This document shows, in pieces, positions 54,837-64,000 of a stretch of 64,000 nucleotides of DNA; the stretch's first letter is position 1; each line of letters opens with the position of its first letter. Both the position numbers and the translations under genes were made by a program. Under the pieces are notes generated by a model that was given only the letters and a program-made list of their open reading frames with translations, searched no databases and was not told where the DNA came from. Origin of the DNA: Corynebacterium sp. MSK008 (GTDB lineage Bacteria > Actinomycetota > Actinomycetes > Mycobacteriales > Mycobacteriaceae); NCBI RefSeq assembly GCF_030232585.1, contig NZ_JASPJX010000006.1, positions 1-64,000 of the forward strand, in the 5' to 3' direction.

Positions 54837-55502
54837 CTAGCGCAGCATTGCTCCGGTGATGCAGCCGAGATCGCCGATCTCGCGCACCTCGGACGCCAGG
54901 AAATCCGGCCCGCCGACGCGGCCGACAACCAGCACCATGTCGGTGCCGTGCAGGGGAGTAATCGTCAGTGAGGTACCGAGTTGGAACCAGGACTCCGGGG
55001 CCCAGACATCGAAGTCGGGTTGGAGGATGCGGGCGGCCTCGACAGGCGGCATCTGTGGGGTTGACCCGTCGTCTTCCGGTGCGGCGGGGGAGGCGGCGGC
55101 GCGGGTGAGCCCCTCGTCGGAGGTGCGCAGCACCACGGCCCAGGATGAGGTCACGGCGCTCGGCATGACGTCCACGAGCTCGCTGAGCCGATCCTCGACG
55201 CTGCCGGATTTCGCCGCAACCTGGGCGAGCATCTGGATCTGCCCGCGGCGGTCCACACGGCCGGTGAACGGGCGGATGGAATCCACCTCGGCGCCGTCGA
55301 CGGATCCCACGGCGGTGATCAGGGTGTCCACCATCACGCCGGTGGGCAGGGTGACCACGATGTCGTCGGTCACGGTGCCGTCGGTGGAGGATTCCACGAT
55401 GTCCACGGAGTTGATGTCGGCATCCACCATGCCGAAGGCCTCGGCAAGCTGGCCGAGGCTGCCCGGGACGTCGGGGAGAGATACGCGGATGAGGTACGAC
55501 AT
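54837..55502 (-). CDS. ACT-domain protein
   Basis: A 221-aa protein with an N-terminal ACT domain (YLIRVSLPDVPGSLGQLAEAF, then DINSVDIVE) that should bind an amino acid or similar ligand, and a second domain of unknown role (PAAPEDDGSTPQMPPVEAA linker, then a beta-rich end). It has no catalytic domain, so it is a stand-alone sensor. TATAAA ends 7 nt before the ATG at 55502 (leaderless type). Divergent from the P450 gene. Confidence 0.8.
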   Translation of the reverse strand: MSYLIRVSLPDVPGSLGQLAEAFGMVDADINSVDIVESSTDGTVTDDIVVTLPTGVMVDTLITAVGSVDGAEVDSIRPFTGRVDRRGQIQMLAQVAAKSGSVEDRLSELVDVMPSAVTSSWAVVLRTSDEGLTRAAASPAAPEDDGSTPQMPPVEAARILQPDFDVWAPESWFQLGTSLTITPLHGTDMVLVVGRVGGPDFLASEVREIGDLGCITGAMLR

Positions 55503-55545
55503 GGCCTTATTTATAGCAATTCGGCCGATCCCGAGCGGGTGTACA

Positions 55546-55569
55546 TTCGAAAATCCGACAACTTTCGAA
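55546..55569. promoter_or_regulatory. Inverted repeat in the P450 leader
   Basis: TTCGAAA and TTTCGAA are perfect 7-bp arms with a 10-bp spacer, just after a TACATT hexamer and 15 bp before the P450 start, ending at its ribosome-binding site. This is a candidate operator or RNA hairpin. Confidence 0.5.
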
Positions 55570-55584
55570 CGGAGGAGAACCAGA

Positions 55585-56724
55585 ATGGATCGCACTGCCA
55601 TTCCGCAGACCACACTCGCCGGGGCCGAACCACGCGCTGTCGGGGACGCGTTGCTTCGCGACGGCGCGAGGTTGGCTCGCGACGGCGAAGAGGTCGTCGT
55701 CACGGGCAACGCTCTTGCGCGTGAAGTGGCGGAAAACCCGGAACAGTTCTCGTCGGGTGTGTCGCGTTTTCTGCAGTTGCCCAACGGCCTCGACGGTGAG
55801 AAGCACACCGAGATGCGTGCGTTGATCGACCGCTACCTCACTGCAGAGGAGGTCGGGCAGCTCGATCCGATGTTCCGTGAGATCGCGCGGGAACTGGCTG
55901 AAAAGTCGGTGTCGGCCGGTGAGGTCGACGCTGTCGGCGACTTGGGCGCCCAGTACGCGGTTCGGGCGATGACCGCGTGGCTCGGATGGCCAAGCGAGCT
56001 CAACGACACCCTTGTGGAATGGGTGGCGGACAACAACGCGGCCACCCGGTCCGGCGAGCTCGAGCGCACCGCAGCTGTCGCGGAGCGTTTCGACGACATC
56101 ATCCGCTCTGTGGTCGAACCGCTGCAAGACAACCCCGGCGATTCGGTCACCTCGCGGCTCGTCCACGACGACAGCCTTGGACGCCGTCTGGAGTTCGAAG
56201 AAATAGTGTCCGTGCTGCGCAACTGGACCGCGGGCGATCTGAGCTCAATGGCGTACTGCATCGGCGTGGTGCTTGACGCTCTCATCCAACACCCGGAGCT
56301 GCAAGACCGCCTCGCTGGCGGCGTGTCACAGAAGGAGTTCACCGCGATTGCCGACGAGATTCTCCGTGCCGATTCGCCGTTTGTGAGCAATCGGCGTGTG
56401 ACCACATGCCCTGTCTCGCTCGGCGGGCACGACCTACCAGAAGGACAGCGTGTGCGCATCCACTGGACCGCAGCGAACCGGGATCCGGATGTGTTCGCAG
56501 ACGCGGATGGATTCGAGCCGGATGCTCACGCGGATGACAACCTGGTCTGGGGAGCGGGCCCTCACGCGTGCCCCGGCAAGGCGCTGTCGATCGTCGAGCT
56601 GCAGGCGTTCTTCGAGGAGTTGCTCGCGGCCGCGGAGGTCACCAGCACCGGCGAGGGTGAGCGTGAGGTTCACCCGGTGGGCGGCTGGGCGTCGTTGCCG
56701 GTGCGCCTTACCGCCCGCGGGTAA
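55585..56724 (+). CDS. Cytochrome P450 with atypical I-helix and heme motif
   Basis: A 379-aa soluble P450. The ExxR is E258-I-L-R261 and the heme ligand is C329 in W322-G-A-G-P-H-A-C329-P-G. The usual Phe of the FxxGxxxCxG motif is Trp. In the I helix the acid-alcohol pair is changed: A216-G-D-L219-S220-S in place of AGx(D/E)T. That may alter oxygen activation. No ferredoxin or reductase is next to it. GGAGGA at 55571-55576 fixes the start. Substrate unknown. Confidence 0.88.
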   Translation: MDRTAIPQTTLAGAEPRAVGDALLRDGARLARDGEEVVVTGNALAREVAENPEQFSSGVSRFLQLPNGLDGEKHTEMRALIDRYLTAEEVGQLDPMFREIARELAEKSVSAGEVDAVGDLGAQYAVRAMTAWLGWPSELNDTLVEWVADNNAATRSGELERTAAVAERFDDIIRSVVEPLQDNPGDSVTSRLVHDDSLGRRLEFEEIVSVLRNWTAGDLSSMAYCIGVVLDALIQHPELQDRLAGGVSQKEFTAIADEILRADSPFVSNRRVTTCPVSLGGHDLPEGQRVRIHWTAANRDPDVFADADGFEPDAHADDNLVWGAGPHACPGKALSIVELQAFFEELLAAAEVTSTGEGEREVHPVGGWASLPVRLTARG

Positions 56725-56740
56725 TCGAATTGCTGTGACG

Positions 56741-56746
56741 TAAGAT
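56741..56746 (+). promoter_or_regulatory. Possible -10 element for gatC-gatA
   Basis: TAAGAT between the P450 stop and gatC, flanked by TGACG and CGTCA. It would give a leader of about 40 nt that contains the gatC ribosome-binding site GAAGGGA. Confidence 0.35.
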
Positions 56747-56791
56747 GAGGCGCGTCATACGCAACCCACGCGATGTGGAAGGGATGGGACT

Positions 56792-57091
56792 GTGGCTGAG
56801 ATTTCACGCGACGAGGTGTCGCGCATCGCACGCCTGGCGCGAATCGCGCTGAAGGACGAGGAGCTGGACGATATTGCCCAGCAGCTGGACACGATCGTGG
56901 ACGCGGTCTCGAAGGTGCAGAGTGTGGACACCGAGGGTGTCACGCCGATGAGCCACCCGCACTCCATCGACGCAGGTATGCGCGAGGACGTGGAGAAGAA
57001 GACGCTGACGCAGGCAGAGGCGCTGGACCAGGCTCCGGCCGTGGAGGAGGACCGCTTCGTGGTGCCGCAGATTCTCGGAGAGGGAGACTAG
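56792..57091 (+). CDS. gatC: Asp-tRNA(Asn)/Glu-tRNA(Gln) amidotransferase subunit C
   Basis: A 99-aa subunit that wraps around GatA and GatB and stabilises the complex. The N-terminal ISRDEVSRIARLARIAL and VTPMSHPH are family marks. GTG start with GAAGGGA upstream. gatA starts 6 bp after its stop, while gatB lies about 6.7 kb away in this genome. Confidence 0.95.
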   Translation: MAEISRDEVSRIARLARIALKDEELDDIAQQLDTIVDAVSKVQSVDTEGVTPMSHPHSIDAGMREDVEKKTLTQAEALDQAPAVEEDRFVVPQILGEGD

Positions 57092-57097
57092 AGACTA

Positions 57098-58579
57098 ATG
57101 ACGCAGTACACGATTCCGGCCGAAGGTCTCGTCGCTAAGCCAGCGCACGAGCTCGCCGCAATGATCCAGTCCGGCGAAGTCACCTCCCGCGAGGTCACGC
57201 AGGCGTTTTTGAACCGCATCGCTGAGGTCGACGGTGAGCTTGGCGCCTTCCTTCACGTCGGTGCCGAGGAGGCGCTCGCGGCCGCGGACAAGGTGGACGA
57301 GCAGGTCAAAAACGGCGATGAGCCGGCCTCCGCGCTCGCGGGCGTGCCGCTGGCGCTCAAAGACCTGCTGGTGACCACCGACGCGCCGACCACCGCCGCG
57401 TCCAAGATGCTCGAGGGCTACATGAGCCCGTACGACGCCACCGTGGTGGCCAAGCTGCGCGCCGCCGGCATCCCAATTCTGGGCAAGACCAACCTGGACG
57501 AGTTCGCCATGGGCTCGTCCACGGAGAACTCCGCCTACAAGCAGACGAAGAACCCGCACGACCTCGAGCGCGTCCCAGGCGGCTCCGGTGGCGGCACCGC
57601 GGCGGCGCTCGCGTCCGGCGAGGCCCCGCTGGGCATCGGCACCGATACCGGCGGCTCCATCCGCCAGCCGGCATCCCTGACCGGCACCGTGGGCGTGAAG
57701 CCGACCTACGGCGGTGTGTCGCGCTACGGCGTGATCGCCTGTGCGTCCTCGCTCGACCAGGTGGGCCCGTGCGCGAATAACGTGCTGGATACCGCGCTTT
57801 TGCACGAGATCATCGGCGGCCACGACGAGTTCGACGCCACCTCCGTGGACCGCGAGGTGCCGGCGCTCGCCGACGCCGCACGTGAGGGTGCGAAGGGCGA
57901 CCTCAAGGGCGTGAAGATCGGCCGCGTGAAGCAGTTCGAGCGCCCCGGCACGCAGGAGGGCGTGAAGGAAGCCATTGATAAGGCCTACGCGCAGCTCGAG
58001 GCGCAGGGTGCAGAGATCGTCGAGGTGGATTGCCCCAGCTTCGAGGACGTGATGGGCGCGTACTACCTGATCCAGACCTCTGAGGTCAGCTCCAACCTCG
58101 CGCGCTTCGACGGCATGCGCTACGGCCAGCGCGCCGGCGACGACGGCACCCGCTCCGCCGAGGAAGTCATGGCCGCCACCCGAGGCGAGGGCTTCGGCGC
58201 CGAGGTCAAGCGCCGCATCATCCTGGGCACCTACGCGCTGTCCGTGGGCTATTACGACGCCTACTACCTGCAGGCGCAGCGCGTGCGCACCCTTGTGGCG
58301 CAGGACTTTGCCAAAGCATTCGAGCTTTGCGACGTCATCGCCGCTCCGGCCGCTCCCACCACCGCGTTCAAGCTGGGCGACAAGGTGGACGACCCGTTGG
58401 CGATGTACAACTTCGACCTGTTCACCCTGCCGCTGAACCTGGCCGGCCTGCCCGGCATGTCGGTGCCGGCGGGCGAGGCCTCCGACACCAACCTGCCGGT
58501 GGGTCTGCAGCTGATCGCCCCGGCCTTTGAGGATGCGCGCTTGTACCGCGTGGGTGCCGCTTTTGAAGCCGGCCGTTAA
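57098..58579 (+). CDS. gatA: Asp-tRNA(Asn)/Glu-tRNA(Gln) amidotransferase subunit A
   Basis: A 493-aa amidase-signature glutaminase that supplies ammonia for converting Glu-tRNA(Gln) to Gln-tRNA(Gln). The catalytic Ser-cisSer-Lys triad is visible: K88 (ALKDL), S163 (GGSGGG) and S187 (DTGGSIR). No glnS-type gene is in the window. The MFS gene overlaps its last 17 nt if the TTG at 58563 is the start. Confidence 0.97.
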   Translation: MTQYTIPAEGLVAKPAHELAAMIQSGEVTSREVTQAFLNRIAEVDGELGAFLHVGAEEALAAADKVDEQVKNGDEPASALAGVPLALKDLLVTTDAPTTAASKMLEGYMSPYDATVVAKLRAAGIPILGKTNLDEFAMGSSTENSAYKQTKNPHDLERVPGGSGGGTAAALASGEAPLGIGTDTGGSIRQPASLTGTVGVKPTYGGVSRYGVIACASSLDQVGPCANNVLDTALLHEIIGGHDEFDATSVDREVPALADAAREGAKGDLKGVKIGRVKQFERPGTQEGVKEAIDKAYAQLEAQGAEIVEVDCPSFEDVMGAYYLIQTSEVSSNLARFDGMRYGQRAGDDGTRSAEEVMAATRGEGFGAEVKRRIILGTYALSVGYYDAYYLQAQRVRTLVAQDFAKAFELCDVIAAPAAPTTAFKLGDKVDDPLAMYNFDLFTLPLNLAGLPGMSVPAGEASDTNLPVGLQLIAPAFEDARLYRVGAAFEAGR

Positions 58580-59864
58580 TCCCTGGAATACCCTCGCAGC
58601 CCTGGCTGCGGGGTATTTTCTTGTCTTGATCGATCAGGGCTTCATGCCCGTGATCACCCCGCTTTTGCCTTTCGACGTCAGCTCCGCCGTGTGGCTTACC
58701 AGCATTTACCTGCTGTGCACAGTGGCGCCGATGCCGGCGACGGGCAAGCTCGGCGACGCCTTCGGCCAACGCCGCGTCTTCCTCATCGGGCTGGCCATCT
58801 ATGTGGCCGCCCTGGTGTTCGCCGGTGCGTCCTGGTCCTTCGGCTCTCTAGTGGTGGCCCGTGGCCTGCAGGGGTTGGGTGCCGCGGTGTTTTTGCCGCA
58901 AGCGTTCGGGCTGATCCCGCGCGTGTTTGCCGAGGATAAACAGGGCCGGGCGTTTGCCGCTTGGGGCGTGATCGGCTCTGTGGCGTCGCTGATCGGCCCG
59001 GTGGTCGGCGGGGCAGTGGCAGACGGCTTCGGCTGGCGCGCGGCGTTCTTCGCCCAAGCCGGGCTCGGCGCGGTGGCGTTGCTCGCCGGACTGATCGCCC
59101 TGCCGCGGTTGCCGCGCAGCGGTGAGCGGGTGACCATGCTGCCGGTGCTGCTGTCTTTCGGCGGGCTGGGGCTTTTGGTGTATGGCATCCAGTTCGGCCA
59201 GTGGCCCTCGATCCTCTTCGGCGCGCTGCTCATCGGCGTGCTGGTGCTCTCCGCCCGCAACGGCACCGACGACGGGTTCCTGCCGGTGGAGCTCATGCTC
59301 AACCGCTCATTTGCCCTCGGCGCGCTGGGAGTGGCCGCAATGGGCTTTACCGTGGCGTCGATGTTCATCCCGCTGATGTACTGGCTGCAAAACGTGGCAG
59401 GTGCTTCACCGACGGCCTCCGGCGCCGTCACCGCGCCCATGTCCGTGTTCGCGCTCGTGCTCACCCCGGTTGCCGGGTACCTGACGGACCGGCGCGACCC
59501 AGGCAAGCTGTGCGCCGTGGGCTTTAGCGTTTCTGCGGCGGGCCTGGCGCTTGCCATCGCTTTGATCCACACCGGGGCAGGCGTGTGGTGGTTTACCGCC
59601 GTGACCTCACTGTTGGGCATCGGCGGCGCGTTCGTGTGGGCGCCCAATGCGGCGGTAACCATGCGCGGTATCGCAGAGCACGAAACCGGGGCCGCCTCCG
59701 GGCTGTACAACACAGCCCGCCAGGTCGGCTCCGTCCTCGGCGTGGCGCTTGTGGGCATGGTGTTGGCCTCCGGCGCTATCGCATCCACCGCCGGTTGGGC
59801 ACTTGCGCTGCCGTTAGCCGCGATGCTGATCGGGGCAGTGTCATCGCTTCGTCTTCGGGGGTAG
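58563..59864 (+). CDS. MFS transporter (drug-efflux type)
   Basis: A 433-aa major facilitator protein with about 12-14 membrane segments. The motif A-type loop [16 protein letters not shown] (about residues 62-77) and motif C-like [19 protein letters not shown] fit the DHA2-type multidrug family. The substrate is unknown. TTG 58563 is the most likely start (MKPAVNPW...), overlapping gatA by 17 nt; starts further upstream in gatA are possible. pfkA begins 10 bp after its stop. Confidence 0.85.
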   Translation: MKPAVNPWNTLAALAAGYFLVLIDQGFMPVITPLLPFDVSSAVWLTSIYLLCTVAPMPATGKLGDAFGQRRVFLIGLAIYVAALVFAGASWSFGSLVVARGLQGLGAAVFLPQAFGLIPRVFAEDKQGRAFAAWGVIGSVASLIGPVVGGAVADGFGWRAAFFAQAGLGAVALLAGLIALPRLPRSGERVTMLPVLLSFGGLGLLVYGIQFGQWPSILFGALLIGVLVLSARNGTDDGFLPVELMLNRSFALGALGVAAMGFTVASMFIPLMYWLQNVAGASPTASGAVTAPMSVFALVLTPVAGYLTDRRDPGKLCAVGFSVSAAGLALAIALIHTGAGVWWFTAVTSLLGIGGAFVWAPNAAVTMRGIAEHETGAASGLYNTARQVGSVLGVALVGMVLASGAIASTAGWALALPLAAMLIGAVSSLRLRG

Positions 59865-59874
59865 CCTGGCAGGT

Positions 59875-60906
59875 ATGCGACTTGCCACTTTGACCTCCGG
59901 CGGCGACTGCCCCGGCCTCAACGCTGTCATCCGCGGCATCGTCCGCACCGCTAACACGGAGTTCGGCTCCACCGTCGTGGGCTACCGCGACGGCTGGGTG
60001 GGCCTGATGGAGGACCGCCGCGTCGACCTTTACGACGACGCGTATATGGACTCCCTCCTGCTTCGCGGCGGCACCGTGCTGGGCACCGGCCGCCTGCACC
60101 CGGACAAGTTCAAGGCGGGACTGGACCAGATCAAGGCCAACATCGACGACGCCGGGGTGGACGCGCTTATCGCCATCGGCGGCGAGGGCACGCTCAAGGG
60201 CGCGAAGTGGCTCTCCGACAACGGCATCCCGGTCGTGGGCGTGCCCAAGACCATCGACAACGACGTCGCCGCGACCGACTACACCTTCGGCTTCGATACC
60301 GCCGTGTCCGTCGCCACCGACGCCATCGACCGGCTGCACACCACCGCCGAGTCCCACAACCGCATCCTCATCGTGGAGGTCATGGGCCGCCACGTCGGCT
60401 GGATCGCCCTCCACGCCGGCATGGCTGGCGGCGCGCACTACACCGTGATCCCGGAGGAGCCGTTCGACATCGCCGATATCTGCAAGGCCATGGAGCGGCG
60501 CTTCCAGATGGGGGAGAAATACGGCATCATCGTCGTCGCCGAAGGCGCGATCCCCAAGGAAGGCACCATGGATGCCGGGCTGGGCGAGGAGGACGAGTTC
60601 GGCCACAAAACCTTCAACGGCATGGGCCAAATCATCGGCGACGAGGTGAAAAAGCGCCTCGGCTACGACGTACGCACCACCGTGCTCGGCCACACCCAGC
60701 GCGGCGGCACGCCCACCGCCTACGACCGTGTGCTGGCCACCCGCTATGGCGTCCACGCCGCCCGCGCGGCGCACAACGGCAACTTCGGCCAGTGTGTGGC
60801 GCTGCACGGCGAGGACATCGAGTTGGTTCAGCTCGAAGACGCCGTGGCACAGCTCAAGACCGTGCCGGAGCGCCGCTACACCACCGCAAAGGCGATGTTC
60901 ACGTAG
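59875..60906 (+). CDS. pfkA: 6-phosphofructokinase
   Basis: A 343-aa phosphofructokinase that makes fructose-1,6-bisphosphate in glycolysis. The phosphoryl-donor site reads GGE104-G105-T and later VPK125-TIDND. Gly at the first position favours ATP, while the Lys is the residue of PPi enzymes; this mixed pair is known from ATP-dependent actinobacterial PFKs. TAGCCT (59862-59867) begins in the MFS stop codon and ends 7 nt before the ATG: a probable leaderless mRNA. Confidence 0.95.
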   Translation: MRLATLTSGGDCPGLNAVIRGIVRTANTEFGSTVVGYRDGWVGLMEDRRVDLYDDAYMDSLLLRGGTVLGTGRLHPDKFKAGLDQIKANIDDAGVDALIAIGGEGTLKGAKWLSDNGIPVVGVPKTIDNDVAATDYTFGFDTAVSVATDAIDRLHTTAESHNRILIVEVMGRHVGWIALHAGMAGGAHYTVIPEEPFDIADICKAMERRFQMGEKYGIIVVAEGAIPKEGTMDAGLGEEDEFGHKTFNGMGQIIGDEVKKRLGYDVRTTVLGHTQRGGTPTAYDRVLATRYGVHAARAAHNGNFGQCVALHGEDIELVQLEDAVAQLKTVPERRYTTAKAMFT

Positions 60907-60924
60907 GGCTCGCACGCTCACGCT

Positions 60925-61449
60925 ATGAAAAACCGCATCCCTGACCCCTGTCGCCTGCTCATCGTCGGCATCAACCCCGGCCGCCTCACCGAGGAGGTGG
61001 ACGCGCCCTTTGCCTATCCGGGCAACCGCTTCTGGCCGGCGCTGGAGGCCGCGGGCATCACCCCGTACCGCGTCCACGCCAATGAGGGGCTTTCGGAAGA
61101 AGACGCGGCCATGCTCGCCGAACGCGGCATCGGGTTTACCAACCTGGTGGGCCGTATGACACCGAAAGCGTCTGACCTGACCAAGCAGGAGTTGGTTGAG
61201 GGAGGGGAGGTGGTTCGCGGAGTCGTCGCAAAGCACAAGCCCAAAGCCGTCATGTTCGCAGGCATTGGCGCCTATCGCGATGCCTATCGACGACCAAAGG
61301 CCACCCGCGGCCTCCAACCCGAAACCCTCGCCGGAGTGCCGGTGTGGGTGGTGGGCAACCCCAGCGGGCTCAACGCGCACGAGTCGGTGGACACGCTCGC
61401 CGAGAGCTACCGGGAGGTCTGGGAGGCGACAGCGCGGGAGCGGCGGTAG
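60925..61449 (+). CDS. mug: Mismatch-specific uracil/thymine DNA glycosylase (Mug family)
   Basis: A 174-aa DNA glycosylase that removes U or T opposite G. The family motif GINPGR (15-20) with the catalytic Asn17 and NPSGLNAH near residue 145 are present. Together with nucS and ligA it adds to the repair genes in the window. Its last 43 nt overlap the PrsW-family gene on the other strand. Confidence 0.88.
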   Translation: MKNRIPDPCRLLIVGINPGRLTEEVDAPFAYPGNRFWPALEAAGITPYRVHANEGLSEEDAAMLAERGIGFTNLVGRMTPKASDLTKQELVEGGEVVRGVVAKHKPKAVMFAGIGAYRDAYRRPKATRGLQPETLAGVPVWVVGNPSGLNAHESVDTLAESYREVWEATARERR

Positions 61450-62210
61450 AGCCAGATCAACAGCACCCACAGCAAGATCGTGACCGCGATCGAGCCGACG
61501 AGACTCGCGACGCCGGGGAGCTCTTTGGAGGCGTTGAACGCCCCGTGGAGCGCGGCGGCGAGGAGGAACCAACCGATGAGCCGCGACACGCGCCAGCCGA
61601 GAGGCTGATCGGTGCGGCACAGGAATTGTCCGAGGCCCCACGCCGCCAGTCCGGTGTACACGGCGTGCGAGAACGGGCCCATGACAACCAGCCAGACCAT
61701 GGACGCGACACCGTCGAAGTACTCGGACTGCAGATCTAGCGCCGCTGCGATCGCGGAATTGTTCACGGTCTCGGCGACGGTGTATCCCGCGCCGACGGCC
61801 ATGCCGACCACCGCCGACTCGATGGGTCGGCGCACCGGCGCGAAAGCGGCGATGACAAGGAACGCAGCCAGTAGTTTGGCAGTCTCCTCCGGAATCGAGG
61901 AAAACAGGTACGTAACAGCGTCGGGAAGCTGCTGCGTCGCGGCGAGGTAAGCGGAGTTGACCGGCGGGACGACGCCGCAGAGGGCCGCACCCGCCAGCAG
62001 GCTGGCGGGCAGCCACCATGGAGTCTTCGGCCGTCCGGGGTGGCGGCGCAAAAGTAGCCATGCCGCCGCGAGGGAGATAAGGACGAATGCCACAGCCGCG
62101 GCGCCGAACGTGGGCGTCCACGGCACCTGGGCGAGTGTGTATAGGTAGCGCGCAACGCACGCGAGGATGAATAGGCCACCAACACCTTGGAGGATGAGGT
62201 TCTTCTGCAC
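61407..62210 (-). CDS. PrsW-family intramembrane metalloprotease
   Basis: A 267-aa protein with eight or so membrane helices and the PrsW motifs: PEETAKLL (EExxK-type), GAGYTVAETV, FSHAVYTGLAAWGLG and ALHGAFN. These hold the predicted zinc ligands Glu and His. PrsW cleaves an anti-sigma factor in Bacillus; the substrate here is unknown. Its ATG shares one base with the stop of the exported 173-aa gene upstream, so the two are co-expressed. Confidence 0.82.
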   Translation of the reverse strand: MQKNLILQGVGGLFILACVARYLYTLAQVPWTPTFGAAAVAFVLISLAAAWLLLRRHPGRPKTPWWLPASLLAGAALCGVVPPVNSAYLAATQQLPDAVTYLFSSIPEETAKLLAAFLVIAAFAPVRRPIESAVVGMAVGAGYTVAETVNNSAIAAALDLQSEYFDGVASMVWLVVMGPFSHAVYTGLAAWGLGQFLCRTDQPLGWRVSRLIGWFLLAAALHGAFNASKELPGVASLVGSIAVTILLWVLLIWLYRRSRAVASQTSR

Positions 62211-62731
62211 TATTTAGCCTCCTCTGCGACAAGACGCTCGACGATCTCCCGGCCGGCATCGTCGGGCGCCGTGGCGTATACCGTGAGGTCGCCGCGCTCT
62301 ACGGCGGCGATGGACAATTCATCGCGGTGCACTGCGTACACCCCGGGCGCGGGGCGCTCGAGCTCGTCCGTGTCAATCCGCTCGCCGTTTGAGGCCTGCC
62401 AGTACATGCGCGTGACCGCGTTGGCGCGCTCCGCCTCGTCAGTCATGGTGTAGTCGGCGCGCAGCTGGATTTTCGTGCCGTCGCAGTCCCACCTCCACGT
62501 GCCTGTGCCGTCACCCGCACTGTCGTTGGCAGAGGTCTGGGTGCATTGCAACGCGTTGCCGTCCGCGTCGTGCAGCGTGATGCCACCGGCGGACACCTCC
62601 GTGGTGGCGGGATCGCCTTCCTCCGTTGCCGCCTGGGCGACAAACGGGGCGGCGAGGATGAGTGCTCCGACGGCGACGATGCCGAGCGTGCCGGTGCGGG
62701 TATTTCTGTCAGAAAAATCGGGGTATTTCAC
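62210..62731 (-). CDS. Exported protein paired with the PrsW-family gene
   Basis: A 173-aa protein with an N-terminal signal or anchor (hydrophobic about 14-34, cleavage likely after AQA). The mature part has two cysteines (C62 in LQCTQT, C82 in WDCDG) that could form a disulfide, and a Glu-rich C-terminus. TATAGT (minus strand) ends 8 nt before the GTG at 62731 (leaderless type). Not recognised. Because it is co-translated with a PrsW-type protease it is a possible substrate or partner. Confidence 0.7.
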   Translation of the reverse strand: MKYPDFSDRNTRTGTLGIVAVGALILAAPFVAQAATEEGDPATTEVSAGGITLHDADGNALQCTQTSANDSAGDGTGTWRWDCDGTKIQLRADYTMTDEAERANAVTRMYWQASNGERIDTDELERPAPGVYAVHRDELSIAAVERGDLTVYATAPDDAGREIVERLVAEEAK

Positions 62732-62809
62732 TCGGGGACACTATAGGGAACTGCTCTCTCATTCGCAGTGTGCAGCTATATGTACCGCCCCTGCAGTAGC
62801 ATCGCTGAA

Positions 62810-63757
62810 ATGACGCTGCTTGACCAGATGGCCAGCGCCTACGAGGCGTGGATGCCACTTCAGCTTCGCGAGTGGTACACCGCAGACCAGCGGCGTGAGC
62901 TCGCTATGGAGGAGATGCGCCCGCAGGCCGAGCACACAGCAAACGCGGAGTTTGGGGCCAGCTTCCGCGACCACCTGAAACCCCTCGGCGGGCCGGACGT
63001 GCCCGACCCGCTGGCATGGGCGAACCGGCGCGTGGAGTTCGCTGACGGGCACTGGTGCGTCGCGGGGATCCGCTTCCTGGGGCTGGACCCGGAAAAGCCG
63101 TTTGTGCACGTTGTCGCAACGTCTGTGCCGCCGCGGCACGACGGCCTAGACGCGTACGCCAAGCAGCTGCACCACAAATTCGCGGACTTCGGCCCGCTGG
63201 CCATCCGCTTCGAGCTGCCGAACCCGCCGGAAGACGCCGACATTGACCAGTGGATCATCGCCGGGCTCGTTTCCGAGCTGCGGCGGAAACCGCGCCGCCC
63301 ACAACACGAACGCGTCCGCCTCACCTCAGCAGACCCCTCTGAGACGGCACCATATGCCGATGAGGTGCTCGGTAACGTCGCAACGCAACGGCCCGAAGTA
63401 CGCACCTGGACGGAGGCCGCGACCCTGGAGCAGCTGCAAAGCTGCGAGGAGACCGGTGCGCTATGCACGATCGAGGTAGACGGGCAGCGCGCGGGCATCA
63501 TTGCGGCGGCCCGCGACGATGCAAACGGCATGCGCGGCTTCCAGGTCTACGAGTTCCTCCTCGACGACAATGCCCGCGGTCGCGGCCTCGCACCCGTGGC
63601 GATGCAGTTGCTTTGCGACGTCCTGCCGGCCAATCCCGGCGACACTTTGTGGGGGACGGTGCACGTGGGCAATGGGCCGTCGATAGGCAATGCGCTCGCT
63701 GTCGGCCGTGAGAAGACGGCCGCATTTGTGTGGGTGCAGAGACGGGGCGAGCTGTAG
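62810..63757 (+). CDS. GNAT-family acetyltransferase-like protein
   Basis: A 315-aa protein. The first half (to about residue 165) has no recognised fold. The second half looks like a GNAT domain, with a motif A-like VYEFLLDDNARGRGLAPVA near residues 250-268. TAGCAT (62797-62802) ends 7 nt before the ATG (leaderless type). The acceptor is unknown. It lies directly before gatB but has no shared function that I can see. Confidence 0.72.
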   Translation: MTLLDQMASAYEAWMPLQLREWYTADQRRELAMEEMRPQAEHTANAEFGASFRDHLKPLGGPDVPDPLAWANRRVEFADGHWCVAGIRFLGLDPEKPFVHVVATSVPPRHDGLDAYAKQLHHKFADFGPLAIRFELPNPPEDADIDQWIIAGLVSELRRKPRRPQHERVRLTSADPSETAPYADEVLGNVATQRPEVRTWTEAATLEQLQSCEETGALCTIEVDGQRAGIIAAARDDANGMRGFQVYEFLLDDNARGRGLAPVAMQLLCDVLPANPGDTLWGTVHVGNGPSIGNALAVGREKTAAFVWVQRRGEL

Positions 63758-63793
63758 CGCGGGGACGCGGGGCGGGGCAGTAGACTGATGCGC

Positions 63794-64000
63794 ATGACTG
63801 CGTACGACCTGATGGATTACGACGAAGTACTCGAAAAGTACGACCCGGTGATGGGCCTTGAGGTGCACGTCGAGCTCGCCACCGAGACGAAGATGTTCTC
63901 CACCTCCTCCGCCCACTTCGGCGCGGAGCCGAACACGAACATCGACCCGGTCTCGCTCGGGCTTCCCGGTGCGCTGCCGGTGGTCAACGCCAAGGGCGTG
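63794..64000 (+). CDS. gatB: Asp-tRNA(Asn)/Glu-tRNA(Gln) amidotransferase subunit B (partial)
   Basis: The first 69 codons of gatB; the window ends inside the gene. The N-terminal [20 protein letters not shown] and [15 protein letters not shown] are highly conserved GatB marks. It binds the misacylated tRNA and phosphorylates the side chain. TAGACT (63781-63786) ends 7 nt before the ATG (leaderless type). Confidence 0.95.
   Translation, partial: MTAYDLMDYDEVLEKYDPVMGLEVHVELATETKMFSTSSAHFGAEPNTNIDPVSLGLPGALPVVNAKGV

Noticed and set aside
59776..62259. A long minus-strand open frame across pfkA and mug
   Set aside because: It is antisense to well supported genes and its translation is low-complexity Arg/Gly/Val without any family signature. 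Only the PrsW-family gene in this area is real on that strand.

Overview
The window is a G+C-rich bacterial chromosome segment that looks like Corynebacterium or a close relative. The evidence is the gene order argS-lysA-hom-thrB, then rho-prfA-prmC-tsaC-wecA, then an eight-gene F-type ATP synthase operon led by a small membrane protein, then nucS, glgE-glgB, and ligA/gatC-gatA/pfkA/gatB. The actinobacterial NucS/EndoMS mismatch endonuclease, the low-complexity insert in Rho, the maltosyltransferase GlgE and many apparently leaderless transcripts point the same way. No rRNA, CRISPR array, insertion sequence or prophage was seen. The genus call is an inference from content and order.

Layout. 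1-5150: a tRNA-Arg(CCG) and a leftward lactate-use cluster, lctP-lutA-lutB-lutC, ending in a strong hairpin. 5315-10712: argS and lysA (adjacent), then hom and thrB of the aspartate pathway. 10709-16101: a DUF222/HNH endonuclease facing left and a secreted, membrane-anchored von Willebrand factor A protein facing right, separated by 341 bp with three copies of a perfect 16-bp palindrome; then an acyl-CoA ligase-like gene facing left. 16342-22292: rho, prfA, prmC, tsaC, wecA and an atpI-like gene. 22648-29831: atpBEFHAGDC, closed by a 12-bp stem GAAA-loop hairpin. 29966-32595: DUF2550 protein, nucS, a small zinc-ribbon-like protein, a thiamine-binding protein and a thioredoxin-fold/TPR protein. 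32592-36817: glgE-glgB, facing left.

36910-48694: an ABC ATPase, a Nudix hydrolase, a methyltransferase and a cysteine desulfurase, then an accessory stretch (40.9-46.3 kb). That stretch holds a GH25 muramidase, a spermidine-synthase-like gene, a LuxR remnant, small orphan ORFs and a copB-csoR copper module with a clear operator-like repeat. It is followed by mnmA, a MetE-like gene and a small membrane protein. 48702-56724: a DEDDh exonuclease, a Fic toxin with its small antitoxin, a cyclase-family hydrolase, ligA, a three-gene operon (ArsR-like regulator, serine hydrolase, small membrane protein), an ACT-domain protein and an unusual cytochrome P450. 56792-64000: gatC-gatA, an MFS transporter, pfkA, a Mug-type glycosylase, a PrsW-family protein with an exported partner, a GNAT protein and the start of gatB (cut by the window end).

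A theme across the window is the start-site layout. About twenty genes have a TAnnnT-like hexamer ending 6-8 nt before the start codon and no ribosome-binding site, as expected of leaderless mRNAs. In four of them the hexamer begins in the stop codon of the gene upstream. This layout was used to choose many starts. The most unusual elements are the palindrome array between the HNH and vWA genes, the compact Fic/antitoxin pair with its own palindrome, and the regulator-hydrolase-membrane protein operon with an inverted repeat touching its start codon.
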